A stretch of 64,000 nucleotides of DNA from Hysterangium stoloniferum (GCA_015178975.1 WHVD01000025.1:682001-746000), one strand, 5' to 3'; shown: positions 1-10,325, counted from the stretch's first letter. Translations and numbers: made by a program. The notes: a model not told the origin generated them from the sequence alone.

Positions 1-518
1 TGCTATATATATGTACACATTCAGGCCAATTTTTAACAAAATGAGTTGTATGCAGGAATGTGTCCAATTAAGGGAGATAAAAAGGATGAACTTTTCAAAT
101 TCCACTTTTTTGCTATATATGACACTCCCATGCTTCACCCACTCTCCCGAAAATTATGAGAATTATTTTCAAGATTGATATCATGTCTATATGTGTAACT
201 ACAAAGTGATTAAGTGTTTGGATGAGAATTGAAGGAGTAAAGGCCAGGTGTGAAAAGGACCAGGGGTGTGAAAAGGACTGCCAAATCACTGTAGTCCGGT
301 CAGGATAGAATGACACAACTCTCTAGGGATGACAAACAGACTTAAAAACAAAAGGGGTGTTCATGATGAGTATATCATATTATACCCATTTGAATGGTGT
401 TTATTGCTATTGTTTGGCTGTGATGATGGTGACGAAGTGGGATGAGAGAGAAATTATTTAAAGTGGAGATTACTTACCATGTAGCAGAGCTTCAATTATA
501 ACAAAAATTGAGCAGGTT
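1..518. other. AT-rich intergenic sequence, nothing recognised
   Basis: I see no convincing gene, RNA or repeat end here. The short reading frames lack family motifs and splice context. The stretch ends at the small TA-flanked element that starts at 522. Confidence 0.5.
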
Positions 519-521
519 ATA

Positions 522-982
522 AGATAGGGCTCATGCACATTTGACCCCATCGCGTGGTCAAAGGGTGACAAAGGGTGACAAATGACCATTTTTCTAATTA
601 CTGCTTCAAACAAACCTTCTGTGACAAAAGGAAACCTAAAGTTGATGTAAAATTGTAATTCAAAGAGGGTTTAGGTTTCCAATCACTCAATTTCGAGGGA
701 GGAAAGAAGTTATTAGAGCTGGATCAATTTTAAACCAATTTAGGCTTGAATATTGGCAATAACATGGTCACATTTGGTCACAGTCCACGTGATGGGGTCT
801 TTTTCTTTTTTTTTTAATACATTTATATACCGCGTTGCATAACTAAGATACATAGCGGTTGGGAGAAAAGTACCCTAATGGTAGGTGGGGGCGGCAAGAT
901 GTGTATGTAGCTGGTTGGTATGGGCGAGAGGGTTGAATGTAGGGTGGGGCGTGATGGGGTCGAATGTGCATGAGCCCTATCT
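522..982. mobile_element. MITE-like element with TA target site, carrying a nested LINE tail
   Basis: Two inverted ends of about 31 bp match almost perfectly: the left starts AGATAGGGCTCATGCACAT at 522 and its reverse complement ends at 982. Both are flanked by TA (520-521 and 983-984), the target typical of Tc1/mariner elements. The inner part also shows imperfect mirror symmetry (GTGGTCA-rich left, GGTCACAGTCCACG right). No transposase is encoded. Without the nested insertion (150 bp plus one 12-bp duplicate) the element would be about 300 bp. It also cuts into the LTR of the neighbouring TRIM-like element. Confidence 0.75.
800..949 (-). mobile_element. 5'-truncated LINE 3' tail inserted in the MITE
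   Basis: A T-rich run at 800-815 (the A-rich tail read backwards) is followed by the complement of the 3' end of the LINE fragment at about 3855-4345. Shared landmarks are the GCGGTATATAAATG-like segment, the TACCTTAGT-like segment and the C-rich stretch upstream. The insertion is bracketed by a perfect 12-bp repeat, CGTGATGGGGTC, at 788-799 and 950-961, as expected for target-primed reverse transcription. Only 3' UTR is left, with no coding part. Confidence 0.8.
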
Positions 983-984
983 TA

Positions 985-1734
985 TGTGGGACGACAACAC
1001 GGGAGTCTCGCAACTTCTATGGCTCGCAGACTCCAACACTCCCCCTCGAGCCTTAGAAGCTCATACCACTATTCGACCATAGGTCGACCAGTCTCATTCC
1101 AATTGAACGACCAGGGAGCTATCTAGGTCATGTTTGGTGAGTGTCGCTCTCAGCAGCCTGCCCAGGGCCTCCTCCCCACCTCTGAAACTCTTCTGCAATG
1201 CATTACAGCTCCTCTAGTCACAGCATTTCCTCCAGCAGAGATTTCCTATCCCCCCAGTTCACGATACACCTGTCAGGCCACCATCCTCAGGCCCGACAAC
1301 TCTGGAACATATCTTCGGCACCTCAGTCAGCCAGGTCATCGCAGCGTTATTTGGAGCATATTATTATGTGCAAGGGATTACGTCAAACGACGCGTGAGGT
1401 GAGGACAATTGACAGTGTGCAATTTGAAAACTGCTGACCTTATGCAGCTTCACGCAGTGGCATCAGGTGACGATTCTGACAAAACATTGTCCAGCCAGGG
1501 TAACTGGTGGCTCTCCGGGATGTGCTCGCATTAAGACTCCACCACCTTTGCGGGTGGGGCCCATAACCTGTTGAATATTTTAGGAGTCTCAATGTATAAG
1601 GGCAAAGCACACTACTGTATAACACTGACTACATGACCGTTATACATATACCCAAATCCCTAATTCAATCTCAGAATCAAACATCTGAGACAACACAGGA
1701 GTCTCGTAGCTTCTATGGCTCGCAGACTCCAACA
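985..1734 (-). mobile_element. TRIM-like non-autonomous LTR element (fossil)
   Basis: On the minus strand a 166-bp LTR occupies 1569-1734. It starts TGTTGGAGTC, ends TTCAACA and is followed by a primer-binding site GGTTATGGGCCC (about 1557-1568). The start of the second LTR lies at about 994-1038, preceded by a purine-rich tract (1039-1046). Between the LTRs are only about 520 bp with no recognisable gag or pol, hence TRIM-like. The primer site resembles the initiator-Met tRNA anticodon region used by Ty1/copia elements. The far LTR is truncated next to the MITE. It is an old, broken copy. Confidence 0.65.
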
Positions 1735-1898
1735 CACCTCAATGAACTCCAGGTGCTGTGCACTAAAACCTATCCATTGCTATGTTTATCTAATAGTGTG
1801 CTTCTTATTTATTATAGATTGGCATGGGGTTTCCTCGACCTATGGTTCACCTTCAATGCAAGCTTTACTGCTGGAGGTGAAGAGGAGTCGTGTTAATT

Positions 1899-1943
1899 AA
1901 AGACGTTTAAGTATCTCAGCAAATAAACGTTCACTATATTATA
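1899..1943. repeat. LTR fragment, related to 3531-3572
   Basis: This segment, starting AAAGACGTTTAAGTATCTCA, is nearly identical to 3531-3572, inside the LTR of the adjacent minus-strand copia relic. It is probably a remnant of that element's other LTR, cut at the TA where the next small element inserted. The 160 bp before it (1735-1898) show nothing I recognise. Confidence 0.6.
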
Positions 1944-2154
1944 CAGTGGGTCAAAAAACTGCCCCAATGTTTGTGCATTTTAGAAAGATTGATATTGTGT
2001 GAAGGAATGACATCAGCAAAATTTCTGAAAAATTCACATGATATACTAGAACATGTTGGCTATCTACCAACTTAAGAAATCATGTGATTCCAATCAAAAC
2101 TCATCGCTCAATAAATCAAACAGAATAATCACTCATTGAGGCAGTTTTTTGGCC
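1944..2154. mobile_element. Tc1/mariner-type MITE
   Basis: The left end CAGTGGGTCAAAAAACTGCC follows TA (1942-1943). The right end near 2134-2154 reads as the complement of CAG-GCCAAAAAACTGCC. The CAGTG...CAAAAAACT pattern is typical of Tc1-like termini. About 170 bp lie between the ends, with no reading frame. The right terminus is imperfect and abuts the protease part of the copia relic. Confidence 0.6.
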
Positions 2155-3528
2155 TGACAAATCGACAATTGTAGAACCAGTTTTGCTCAACATAACGTGA
2201 TATCCATCCTTAAAAAGCTGCACGGGATTAAGGAGTCGCACTTTAACTTTGGGAGTCCATTCGACATTGGGAATTTCGCCTATAAACTCCAGACCATGTT
2301 CTGTAACTTTGAAACATAATGTTCCAATACCTCTGGCATAAATATAAGCGCCATTTGCCGTTTGAATTTTCTTCGGATTTTTGTATGCCATAAAATCGTG
2401 TAAGTCATACATACTCGGCACATAATGTCCTGATGCTGCAGAATCCAGGAAATATTTATGTGGCACACTCTCCTTGCTTAAGAAAAATGTGGATTCAATG
2501 GCGGTAAACATTCCCCTACTTGCGACTGAGGGAGATGGCGTATTTCCAGATGAGTCGTTACTTCTATTTTGGTTCTTCCAATTTTCAGATCACTGAGCAT
2601 ATCTCTGCTTTCTTTTAGGACAATCGCTTGCCCAATGCGACAAATCCCCACATTCGAAACAACCAGATTGTGGAGTACTCCTCCTGATCTGAGTTCCTCG
2701 TGGAATGGTGGCACGACCACAACCCCTATTATGAAATGCTCCTCGCTGCGTACTGATTCCCCTCTGGGGGCGAAATGTGGAACCTTCACCCCTCTGGGCA
2801 CGAAATGCAGAACCTTTGCCATAGCCTGGACGTATTTCTTTTCGAATCTCAACTTGACGCAGTTTATTGACTACTTCTTCGACAGTATCAACATCATAAT
2901 CGATTGTCATTGACATTATATCGAAATCCTCAGGTAGTGTACTCATGAATAGGCTGAGGTAATCAGCATTTGTGATGGCATGACCAGCCTCCAACAATTT
3001 AAGTCTGATGGAGTCCATTTGGGATTTATATTCGATAATTCCTGTACCGTCGTAACACATGCGAACGAGTTCGGAAAGTAGCATCGCACGACTATTGGCC
3101 AATCGTGTTCCGTAAGTCATCTCCAAATTTTCCCATGCATTGACCGGATTACTATCCACCATTATAGCCACCCTGGGCTCGTCTTCAACGCGGAGCATTA
3201 TCTCGCTGTAGGCCCTCTTCTTTCGAAGTTCCCAGGCCTCTTCGATCTCAAGTTCCTCCATTGTCGGAACCTTCGCATCTACGTGTATAGGATCCACCAG
3301 TTCTCCAGTTACGACCTTCCATTGATTCAAAGACTCCAGCACGGTTTTCATACTCGCGCTCCAAGTAAAATAATTGTCTTTGCGTAACTTCGGAAAAACT
3401 TGGTAAGCACTCCCAGTGCTTATTTCATAATTCTTAATTTTGTCCAGGGTAATCATTTCAGTGATTAATTAGGATGGCTTGTTAATTGTTTGCTATCAAT
3501 ATAAAGAGCCGGGGCCCATAACCTAAAG
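2155..3528 (-). mobile_element. Ty1/copia relic: gag and protease part (fossil)
   Basis: Read on the minus strand, the order is: primer-binding site GGTTATGGGCCCCGG at about 3509-3528; a gag-like frame 3456-2590 of the UBN2 type ending in a CCHC zinc knuckle (CFECGDLSHWASDC); then a retropepsin-like segment 2511-2160 with the DSAAS active-site motif. Integrase and reverse transcriptase are not present: the element stops at the small Tc1-type insertion. A related LTR follows at 3529 onward. The copy is broken. Confidence 0.85.
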
Positions 3529-3780
3529 ACGTTTAAGTATCTCAGCGAATAAATGTTCGCTATATTATACAATACCTAAAGACGTTTAAGTACTATATAC
3601 ATAGATAAGTTTTGTTTCGTGATGATGCAATAAACATATCACTTACTCTCAGCGAATAAACGTTCGCTGAGAGATTCCCTAGCTATACTACACATATATA
3701 AGAGTACATTTGAGAGGAGATTGAACATATGACGCATTGCGTCTTTTCGAGACATTTTGTCTCACCTTTTTCATACGCGC
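3529..3780 (-). repeat. Degraded copia LTR with internal duplication and hairpin
   Basis: This is the likely 5' LTR of the minus-strand copia relic. The AAAGACGTTTAAGTA motif occurs at 3531 and again at about 3574. A perfect 11-bp hairpin, CTCTCAGCGAA with TTCGCTGAGAG, spans 3646-3673. The stretch 3655-3780 resembles 40540-40690, which I call another LTR fragment of the same family. Confidence 0.55.
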
Positions 3781-3854
3781 GTTTACTTCTGCAATACTCG
3801 TTATACCTAATATTAATATATTCCCTACTCACGTAGTTCTTCGCAGCTCACCAA

Positions 3855-4345
3855 TTCCACAAGGAATACGGAGGGCCCCGCCACATCCACACCCGCGTCA
3901 TCCAGGCCATCACGGGCCATGGATTCGTTGGCACATACTACCACCTATTTCTCCCTGACCTCCCCTCATCCTGCCCCTGTGGCACATCAGACATTCAGTT
4001 CCGCCTTCACATACTATCTGAGTGCCCCCTCTACGAGGAACACCGCCACCTCCTACTCGCCACCTCTCAGGACCTGTCCCCCTCCGCCATCCTCAGAACC
4101 CACAAAGGGCTCACTGCCCTAGCAAAGTTCATCGACGCCTCCAACGCCTTTGGCAAGTCGTAGCCCCCTTGGTTTTTATCTCTCCCTCTCCTTCTTTCCC
4201 CCTCCCTACAATTGACCTTCATACCCACACCTACCCAGCATCTACTTACATTTCTCTACCTACCATTTTGGCCCCTGTTCCCAACCGCTATGTACCTTAG
4301 TTGTGCGACGCGGTATATAAATGTATTTATAAAAATAAAAATAAA
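3855..4345 (+). mobile_element. 5'-truncated LINE, C-terminal ORF2 end and 3' tail
   Basis: One open frame reads HIHTRVIQAITGHGFVG, then a cysteine/histidine cluster (CPCG, later HILSECPLY) and ends in LTALAKFIDASNAFGKS before a stop near 4160. This is the conserved region behind the reverse transcriptase/RNase H of basidiomycete non-LTR elements. A 3' UTR follows, with GCGGTATATAAATG and an A-rich tail AAAAATAAAAATAAAAA at about 4325-4345. The same tail occurs in the insertion at 800-949. The 5' end is missing and I found no clear target duplication. Confidence 0.8.
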
Positions 4346-4857
4346 AATGATTGAGGCACGTAATCTATGTCTTTGACAATGCTCAGTCTTTGACTGTGTG
4401 CATCTGTAGACATTTTGATTGATCTGGTTTTTCACGGTCTAGACCTGCGTGAACATCCTTCGTACCTTTTTGTATGTATATACTTACATAACTTATGCAT
4501 GCTGATGAGTCCTGAACTTCTACCTTAGACCTGTACTTCAGTGCTCTTACATATCAAATATACATTATTTGCCATTTTCTTCTTACTCCGGCTTGGAGCC
4601 CTTGAAATCAATATGTTGCCTTAAATTACATGAATTGCACTTGCAGTAAAAAATTTCAAGTGCATTTCAAGTGCGAAATGCTGGCTTATTCACCTTACTT
4701 ACCTTAAATATGATTAAGTGCAATAAGGGAGATCAAGTACCAAAACAATTTTCCTGATGAACCTTCTTCCCTGTAGATATATAATCCCCAGTAATTTACT
4801 CATAGATACAAGCCAAGTTATATTCTAATATATACTGTGCAATACTAAGTACTCTAT
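4346..4857. other. Intergenic, nothing recognised
   Basis: AT-rich sequence without motifs I can assign. A short stretch near 4640-4700 repeats the words AAGTGC and TTTCAAGTG, but no defined repeat unit emerges. Confidence 0.4.
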
Positions 4858-5185
4858 TCGCTGAGCAATATCCAAAGGAAACCAGTTGCCGAGAGGGCCG
4901 ACGGAGGACGACAAGCCAGGGAACGAAACCGAGACACGGTCTGTGGCTGGATAAAGCTGTGTAGTTACTCTCAGTGTGAACTTGTAAACGTTCGAGCGCT
5001 GGGGACGATTGTGGAGGAAGGTTGCGAAGTGGTTCACTTTGCAACCTTGCTCCACAATCATCCAACCATCGAACGTTTACGAATTCGCACTGAGATGTTT
5101 CAACTTCGTTCCCTAATACTTGGCTTACCGTCCTCCGTAGGCCCTCTCGGCGACTGGTTTCCCTTGGATGTTGCTCAGTAAACAG
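4858..5185. repeat. Imperfect inverted repeat of a gene-like segment
   Basis: The left arm (about 4858-5020) and right arm (about 5030-5185) are reverse complements with scattered mismatches and indels. Each arm translates to an LRR-like text: FLHNHP-type on one side, LATLLHNHPTIERLRIRTEM then LPSSVGPLGDWFPLDVAQ on the other. Both therefore derive from one exon of an F-box/LRR-like gene (inferred), arranged head to head. It is probably a duplicated and inverted gene fragment. Confidence 0.6.
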
Positions 5186-5189
5186 ATTA

Positions 5190-5593
5190 CTTGGAATGTT
5201 CGATAACAGTGAAATGCCTACTCACCATCCAAGCAATGACTTTATTTCGTGTCTTCAATGTCCTTGACATGAACTTGAAGATATTGAACACGTTGTTGAT
5301 GCTGTCCCACAAATCCCACAACTTCATATTCATTACGGATCATGGGACCGTTTTGAAGCAGTATGTCTACTTTGAGGTTCGTCGTCCATGGAAGTGATCT
5401 ATCTAAAATAGAATATGTCATCAGTCAAATAATGGAACATGAATGCCTCGTGTACATTGACTCTTTCACCCGGGAGCAATGGAACTTGTTGCTCAAGCGG
5501 GCCGCCCTCAGAGAGAGCTACAAGGTCCAGCTACCCTGTGTCACTGTCCGGAACGTAGAGGAATCTAAAGGTTTCTACATTAAGAACCTCTGA
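5190..5593 (+). pseudogene. Relic of an unrecognised (F-box/LRR-like) gene, 3' part
   Basis: The last part is open (about 5395-5593) and reads SKIEYVISQIMEHECLVYID, SFTREQWNLLLKRAALRES and finally NVEESKGFYIKNL before the stop. Two further relics carry the same text: 22381-22593 (minus) and 23160-23545 (plus). The upstream part is degenerate in all frames. I infer the C-terminus of the same gene family as the inverted repeat just before it. No enzymatic motif is visible. Confidence 0.45.
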
Positions 5594-5799
5594 CTAGCTG
5601 CTCAACTTTATCATCATACATATCTATACCTACCTGAAAGCATGCAAGTAAGTTTGTCGAGAGCAATAAACTAGATTTTGACGCAATTCTTGACTCTTGA
5701 GCAGCTGAGTCGCGTGTTCTTTCATGGTTCCCATTACAATTAAAACGGGGCTGCCCCTTGTGAGGCCTCAGTCTTCGATTTTCTCTTCGCTGGCACAGA

Positions 5800-6240
5800 A
5801 CACTACGTCAGTCGTGAGTTGTGACTAACTCAGGTTAGCAGGATCACGGGGGTCATATTATACCTAGATCTAGAGAGCAGATTTCGAGCTTGGAACCGAT
5901 AGTCCCTGTTTACTTGTTAGTCTATGAATATTTGTGTGTGTATTCACAAAATATGATCTTATCGAGTGCACGAACTCACTTTCAAAATGGCACAGCCGAT
6001 GACTTGGTTATGGATCTTTTAAGGATCCAAAAGTTCGTTGGATTCTAAACCCGCTAATCACATGTTGGATCCTTAACCGACTTTAAATCGGTTAAGGATC
6101 TGATGAGTGATTGGCCGAGTTTATATAAAATAAGCCCGTACTGAGGATCCTAAAAAAAGTTTGGAGCAAGGGCTTTTCCCGGTGATTTGAATCACGAATA
6201 GCTTTTTCCAGTTTTTCTGTTATTACTCAGTGGACTATAC
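5800..6240 (-). repeat. Partial F-box-derived repeat copy with a GGATCC-type repeat inside
   Basis: 5800-6000 is the complement of 7500-7690 (landmarks: CACGACTGACGTAGAGTG, CTAGATCTAGGTATAAT). 6190-6240 is the complement of another part of the same repeat. Between them, 6058-6195 is a GGATCC-rich short repeat with a perfect 13-bp palindrome arm GATCCTTAACCGA (6068-6080 and 6088-6100) and the end GCTTTTCCCGGTG. 6060-6420 is nearly identical to 21055-21400. 5594-5799 shows nothing. Confidence 0.6.
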
Positions 6241-6403
6241 AATATTGAAGGAGTTTATATTTAATGATATGGTTGATGCTTAAAGAATCCTATGTACACC
6301 TGATCACCCTCCCCTACCTTTGGATCCTTAACCAATTTTAAATCTTATAAGGATCCAATAGAGATTATTGGAGTTTATATAAGATAAGGCTCTACTATGG
6401 ATC

Positions 6404-6805
6404 TGTTAGAATTGGTGATGGAAACACCCTTTTACTAGGGGCGGTTCGTCCATTTCTTCACTTTTTCATATGAAGATGCTAATTGTGGACCATGCATTAT
6501 GAGGTTGATGCATTCCAGAACCAGTGTGTTAAAAGTGTAGATAATGAATGGCCAGACTGGGGATTGAACCCAGGGCTTCTGCATATATAGCAGGGGTGTT
6601 AACCATTACACCACCTGACCCTGGGAAGCACTGCTAGCATTACTCAAACTAACACAGTGTACACCTAAACTAACACCAAACCTATCATGTCAGAAGGTGA
6701 TTCACTAACTGACACATTGATTGACAAATAAGTACTATCATTACAAGTCTATTACCCACTTGTAGATTGTGTATTACAATAAGTCAACTCAAACTATTTT
6801 TAATA
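6404..6805. other. 402-bp insertion flanked by GGATC direct repeats
   Basis: The paralogous segment at 21331-21390 reads straight through CTACGGATCCTAAAATC. Here the same text is split by 402 bp, with GGATC at both edges (6399-6403 and 6806-6810). The insert starts TGTTAGAATT and ends TTTTTAATA, and contains a tRNA-like sequence on the minus strand. The ends are not a clean TG...CA, and the tRNA-like part is in the middle, so neither an LTR nor a standard SINE fits well. Confidence 0.6.
6549..6620 (-). pseudogene. tRNA-like sequence (probable tRNA pseudogene)
   Basis: Read on the minus strand it folds as a cloverleaf. The acceptor GGTCAGG pairs with TCTGGCC (including G-U). The D arm is GTGT-AATGGTTA-ACAC and the T arm CTGGG-TTCAATC-CCCAG. 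The pol III A box TGGTGTAATGG and B box GGTTCAATCCC match consensus. The anticodon arm is CCTGC-TATATAT-GCAGA with one mismatch and no U at position 33, so decoding is doubtful. The D-arm text resembles tRNA-Glu. It is either a decayed tRNA gene or the promoter part of a tRNA-derived element. Confidence 0.6.
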
Positions 6806-6839
6806 GGATCCTAAAATCATTTGGAGAGAGGGCTTTTCC

Positions 6840-9354
6840 TGGTGTGATGAGAGACAATGATAAGGCCACTGAGATCACAGGCCTTCCACCCGATTATGGT
6901 CAGTCACTTCTTGATGTCATCCACATTCGGTGCGACCCTCGACGAATCGAATTATGGTAATGGAATGCTTCTAAATCTCATCTGGTGAGGACCAAGTGGA
7001 ATCCCTTTCCGAGTTGTCGCCTCATGTCATTTGGTAATGACATAAATTGGAAAATCTATTCGTGATTCAAATGGCCCTTCAAGAACACGAGAAACCTAAC
7101 GTGTGAGTGCGGAATGGTTTCTTAAACTAGGTGACAATAATAATCCACCACCCTTCAGGTCAGATCTAGATGGGTGGGCACAGATTTGACGTCCTGTGGA
7201 ATCCGAACTATTTTTAAGGTTATTGTTGTAAAATAATGGGATTTGTGGAAAGAGACAGCTCATTGTTCGATCCCATAATGAGCAGTAATTGTGATTCATT
7301 TTATTTTGATCTAGATCTGTTGTTTGCGACGGCCAGTTTCTTCATTGTTATCGGACGTATATAAGGCCAGCACAAACTCGGATTCACATCAGACTCATAC
7401 TTCCCTATTCCCTCGCCACCTCTAGGCAATCTACTTCCTCAGTGGAGTCGTCTTACAGCCGATGACACAAATAGGAGGAGGACACAAAGGTATCCGGTAT
7501 GCTATTTTGATGGTGAGTTCGTGCACTTAAGATGATACATTGTGAATACATACAGAATTACACTCAGTATTCATAGACTAGCAAGTAATCAGGGACTATC
7601 GGCAACGAGCTCGAAATCTGCTCTCTAGATCTAGGTATAATCTAACCCCCGTGATCCTGCTAACCCCAGTTAGTCACAACTCACGACTGACGTAGAGTGC
7701 TGCGCCAAAGAAGGCCAATATGTATGTTGCCAGATAACCATAAAGTCAAAGTTGTCAGGTCTTGGCACATAACCATTTTCTGTGGAAGTATCATCTGGAA
7801 ATTCCTAGAGCTAACTTTTAACTTATTACTGAAATGTTTAGATGTTGTTTCCACAGAGAATGACTATTTCCACACTTCAAGCGAAGAGAGCCACTTGGGT
7901 TGTGGATTCAATAGCGTTACAGCGTGAAATAGTTTTACAAGTGCCCCAGTACTGCTCAACCAACTCGTCAATTAATTTGAGTGTCCGAGTTCTCGCAACT
8001 AGATGAGATTTAGAAGCATTAAATTACCATAATTCGATTTGTCGAGGGTCACACCGAATGTGGATAACGTCGAGATGAACTGGTGTAGCAGCGGCCACCG
8101 CTTTATCAGCAGTCCATCTTGACATTATCCACATTCGGTGCGACTATCGACGAATTGAATTATGGTAATGGAATGCTTCTAAATCTCATCTCGTTGCGAG
8201 AACTCGGACACTCAAATTAATTGGATAACGTCGAAATGGATTGCTGAAGAAGCGGTGGAAGGCCTTTGATGTCAGTGCAACATCAAAGGCCTTCCACCGC
8301 TACTTCAATTCTGAACTCACATGTCAGGTTTCTCGTGTTCTTGAAGGGCCATTTGAATCACGAATAGATTTTTCCAATTTATGTTATTACCGAGTGACAG
8401 GAGGCGACAACTCAGAAGGGGATTCCACTTGGTCCCCACAACTACTAGAAAATATAACCAGTGAAGGATTTCCGCAATGCGATATTCAACCATGACGGGA
8501 AGAAAAAATTAACCGGCTCAACATGTAGTTTCAGTCAATACGACACTTTACAATTTAGATGCACTGTTCCATTTTCCTGACGATGGAATGTCATCACCCA
8601 GCGACACGGACCATATCACCATGCCGTCACTGTAGCCTGTAGACAAATCTCAGCTAATATTTTCAGAATATTATATCATGGATGATAATGACAGACTATG
8701 TCTGATTAAACGCCGTCACCCTCGCAGCCTTCGATAAAGAATCATAAACGCTTGGTCTTCTGAGACATGCTATAGGTACAATGCTTTGATTTGCTCTTTC
8801 CACCCTCTTTCAGGCTCATTGTACTATAATTAGAGCGAGTAGGCCACAATTAGTCTTTATTTCCCACTCCCCATTATAAAACATGACGATGTGGCTTTTC
8901 TTGTAAGACGGCCAACGCTTGAAAGTTTTCCTGGTGACAAAATTGTGTAGGAAATATAATAATCTGCCAAATTTTATCAGCATTTGAGTTGGAGTGAGTT
9001 GTTTTAAATATACATTTCATAAGTATTTCTTTACTGAACTTGACAACACCCTGGTCAAATTATAATTTCATATAATCCTTGAGACAGAGCTTTATCAGTA
9101 AAATGGTTTTCAGCGCTCGTCCGGGAGCCTGACGGATCAAAAACCAATTTACTGGTGTTTAACGAAGTGGAACACGCGTCAGTAGGTTTTGTTGGGATAC
9201 AAAGCTATAACAACAATACTCAGTCGGTTACAATGTAAATGGGAGCTGAGGGAAAACTTTCTAACTCAGACTTACAGCATATAATGCTTTTGACGTCGTA
9301 TACACAAATGTGCGGAGGTTGTGGACCGTAGTGACCAAACTGACACGTCACGCT
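6840..9354 (-). repeat. Long F-box-derived dispersed repeat, copy A
   Basis: 6962-8580 is the reverse complement of about 44640-45990, and 8820-9200 is the complement of about 47830-48080. In order it holds: a piece with the word CAAATGGCCCTTCAAGAAC; a TATA-containing segment (GACGTATATAAGG near 7355); a short ATG-to-GTGAG stretch near 7461-7520; LRR-like coding text on the minus strand near 7700-8000; the F-box-like words IRCDPRRIELW around 8040; and a hairpin at 8246-8306. Everything is degenerate. No transposase or reverse transcriptase is visible. Confidence 0.65.
8246..8306. repeat. 26-bp-arm hairpin at the centre of the F-box repeat
   Basis: The arms 8246-8271 and 8281-8306 are complementary except at one position, with a 9-nt loop. 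The arm encodes LTSKAFHR (F-box end) when read outward on either strand. The same junction occurs as a hairpin at 44874-44936, 50614-50660 and 53799-53893. Confidence 0.75.
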
Positions 9355-9429
9355 GTATTCCAACAGAGTTTAAGCCTGTTTTAGTTTCACATTGAGGCAT
9401 TCTAGAGCTCTGTTGCCAAAGGTAAACTC

Positions 9430-9685
9430 TGTTGGAATACGAGCGTTACATAAGTTCGTAACACATATTCCTTTTGTTCTTTGTTCTTTGCTTCTTTACT
9501 CCCATTGTTCAATCCCTTTTTGTTGCCCCATTTGAGATTCTATTGTTTAGCAGACATATATAAGTAGCCTAGTGTTCATGTATCTACTCATTCGTTTGCC
9601 TAATCTTACTACAAGATATACGCACAAACGGAATTTATACACTGCTCTTATAGTTCATTCGGAGCTTCTATATTTTATTTCAACA
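9430..9685 (+). mobile_element. Solo LTR, 256 bp, with AACTC target duplication
   Basis: The element begins TGTTGGAATACGAGC and ends TTTCAACA. AACTC flanks both sides (9425-9429 and 9686-9690). The paralogous repeat near 44565-44600 is uninterrupted here, with GCAGAGTTTACC on the complement strand, which serves as an empty site. A TATA-like ACATATATAAG lies near 9555, consistent with an LTR promoter. No internal region remains. It appears whole as a solo LTR. Confidence 0.85.
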
Positions 9686-9690
9686 AACTC

Positions 9691-9990
9691 TGCTTTAACG
9701 ATAGCATAAATGCTTCTACCCTATTGTGAGGAGTCGTAGTCGTTTCCGACATAGGCGCCAGTTTCATTGTTCCACATTTCAGATTTTTCAGGCTCCTCCC
9801 GTTGATATTATTCATGTAAGCGTGGCGACCCAGACTTCCAGACTTACAACAAGGACCTTACTCGCCCGTGCTCGAGGAATACACGCTGGTCCTATCAATA
9901 TCTAGACTGAGGAAAACGTTAGGCTGCCTTGACAACAGCCTTTGAATTCATTTGCTTATACTGCCGGGAACATCCATCGCCTTGCTTGAA
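9691..9990 (-). repeat. F-box-derived repeat, end portion
   Basis: This stretch is the complement of about 44275-44570 with few differences (landmarks: GTAAGCGTGGCGACCCAGAC, CATTTGCTTATACTGCCGG). It continues copy A beyond the solo LTR and ends at the non-repetitive upstream region of the dehydrogenase gene. Confidence 0.7.
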
Positions 9991-10150
9991 GGTGCGCCAT
10001 GCTGACTCCAAATATGGTTGAATCAATAAGGCACACAGGCACTGCACAGCCCGTACAAAGATCCACAGACCCTTGTGAGACTTGCAGCTATGTGCAGTGC
10101 TTTTCGCACTACTCCCTATTATTTTGGAATTGCGTTAATATTCATTTTTC

Positions 10151-10325
10151 ACAACGGCAGCTGCAGTCTGCGTCACACAACGGCAGCAGTCCGCGTCATA
10201 CAACGGCAGCAGCAGTCCGCGTCACACAACGGCAGCTACAGCCCGCGTCAGCAGTCTGCGTCACACAACGGCAGGTTCACACAACGGCAGCCGCAGTCTG
10301 CGTCACACAACGGCAGCTGTATAAT
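10151..10325. repeat. Minisatellite upstream of the dehydrogenase gene
   Basis: About six to seven copies of a 25-30 bp unit, CAGTCTGCGTCACACAACGG followed by CAG, with variants (CCGCGTC for CTGCGTC) and one partial unit. It lies 120-300 bp upstream of the start codon and 70 bp upstream of the TATA box, so it could affect promoter spacing or factor binding. Reading frames across it are a by-product of the repeat. Confidence 0.85.

Noticed and set aside
6404-6805. Standard SINE
   Set aside because: The tRNA-like part is in the middle rather than at the 5' end and there is no clear A-rich 3' tail, so only an unclassified insertion is claimed.
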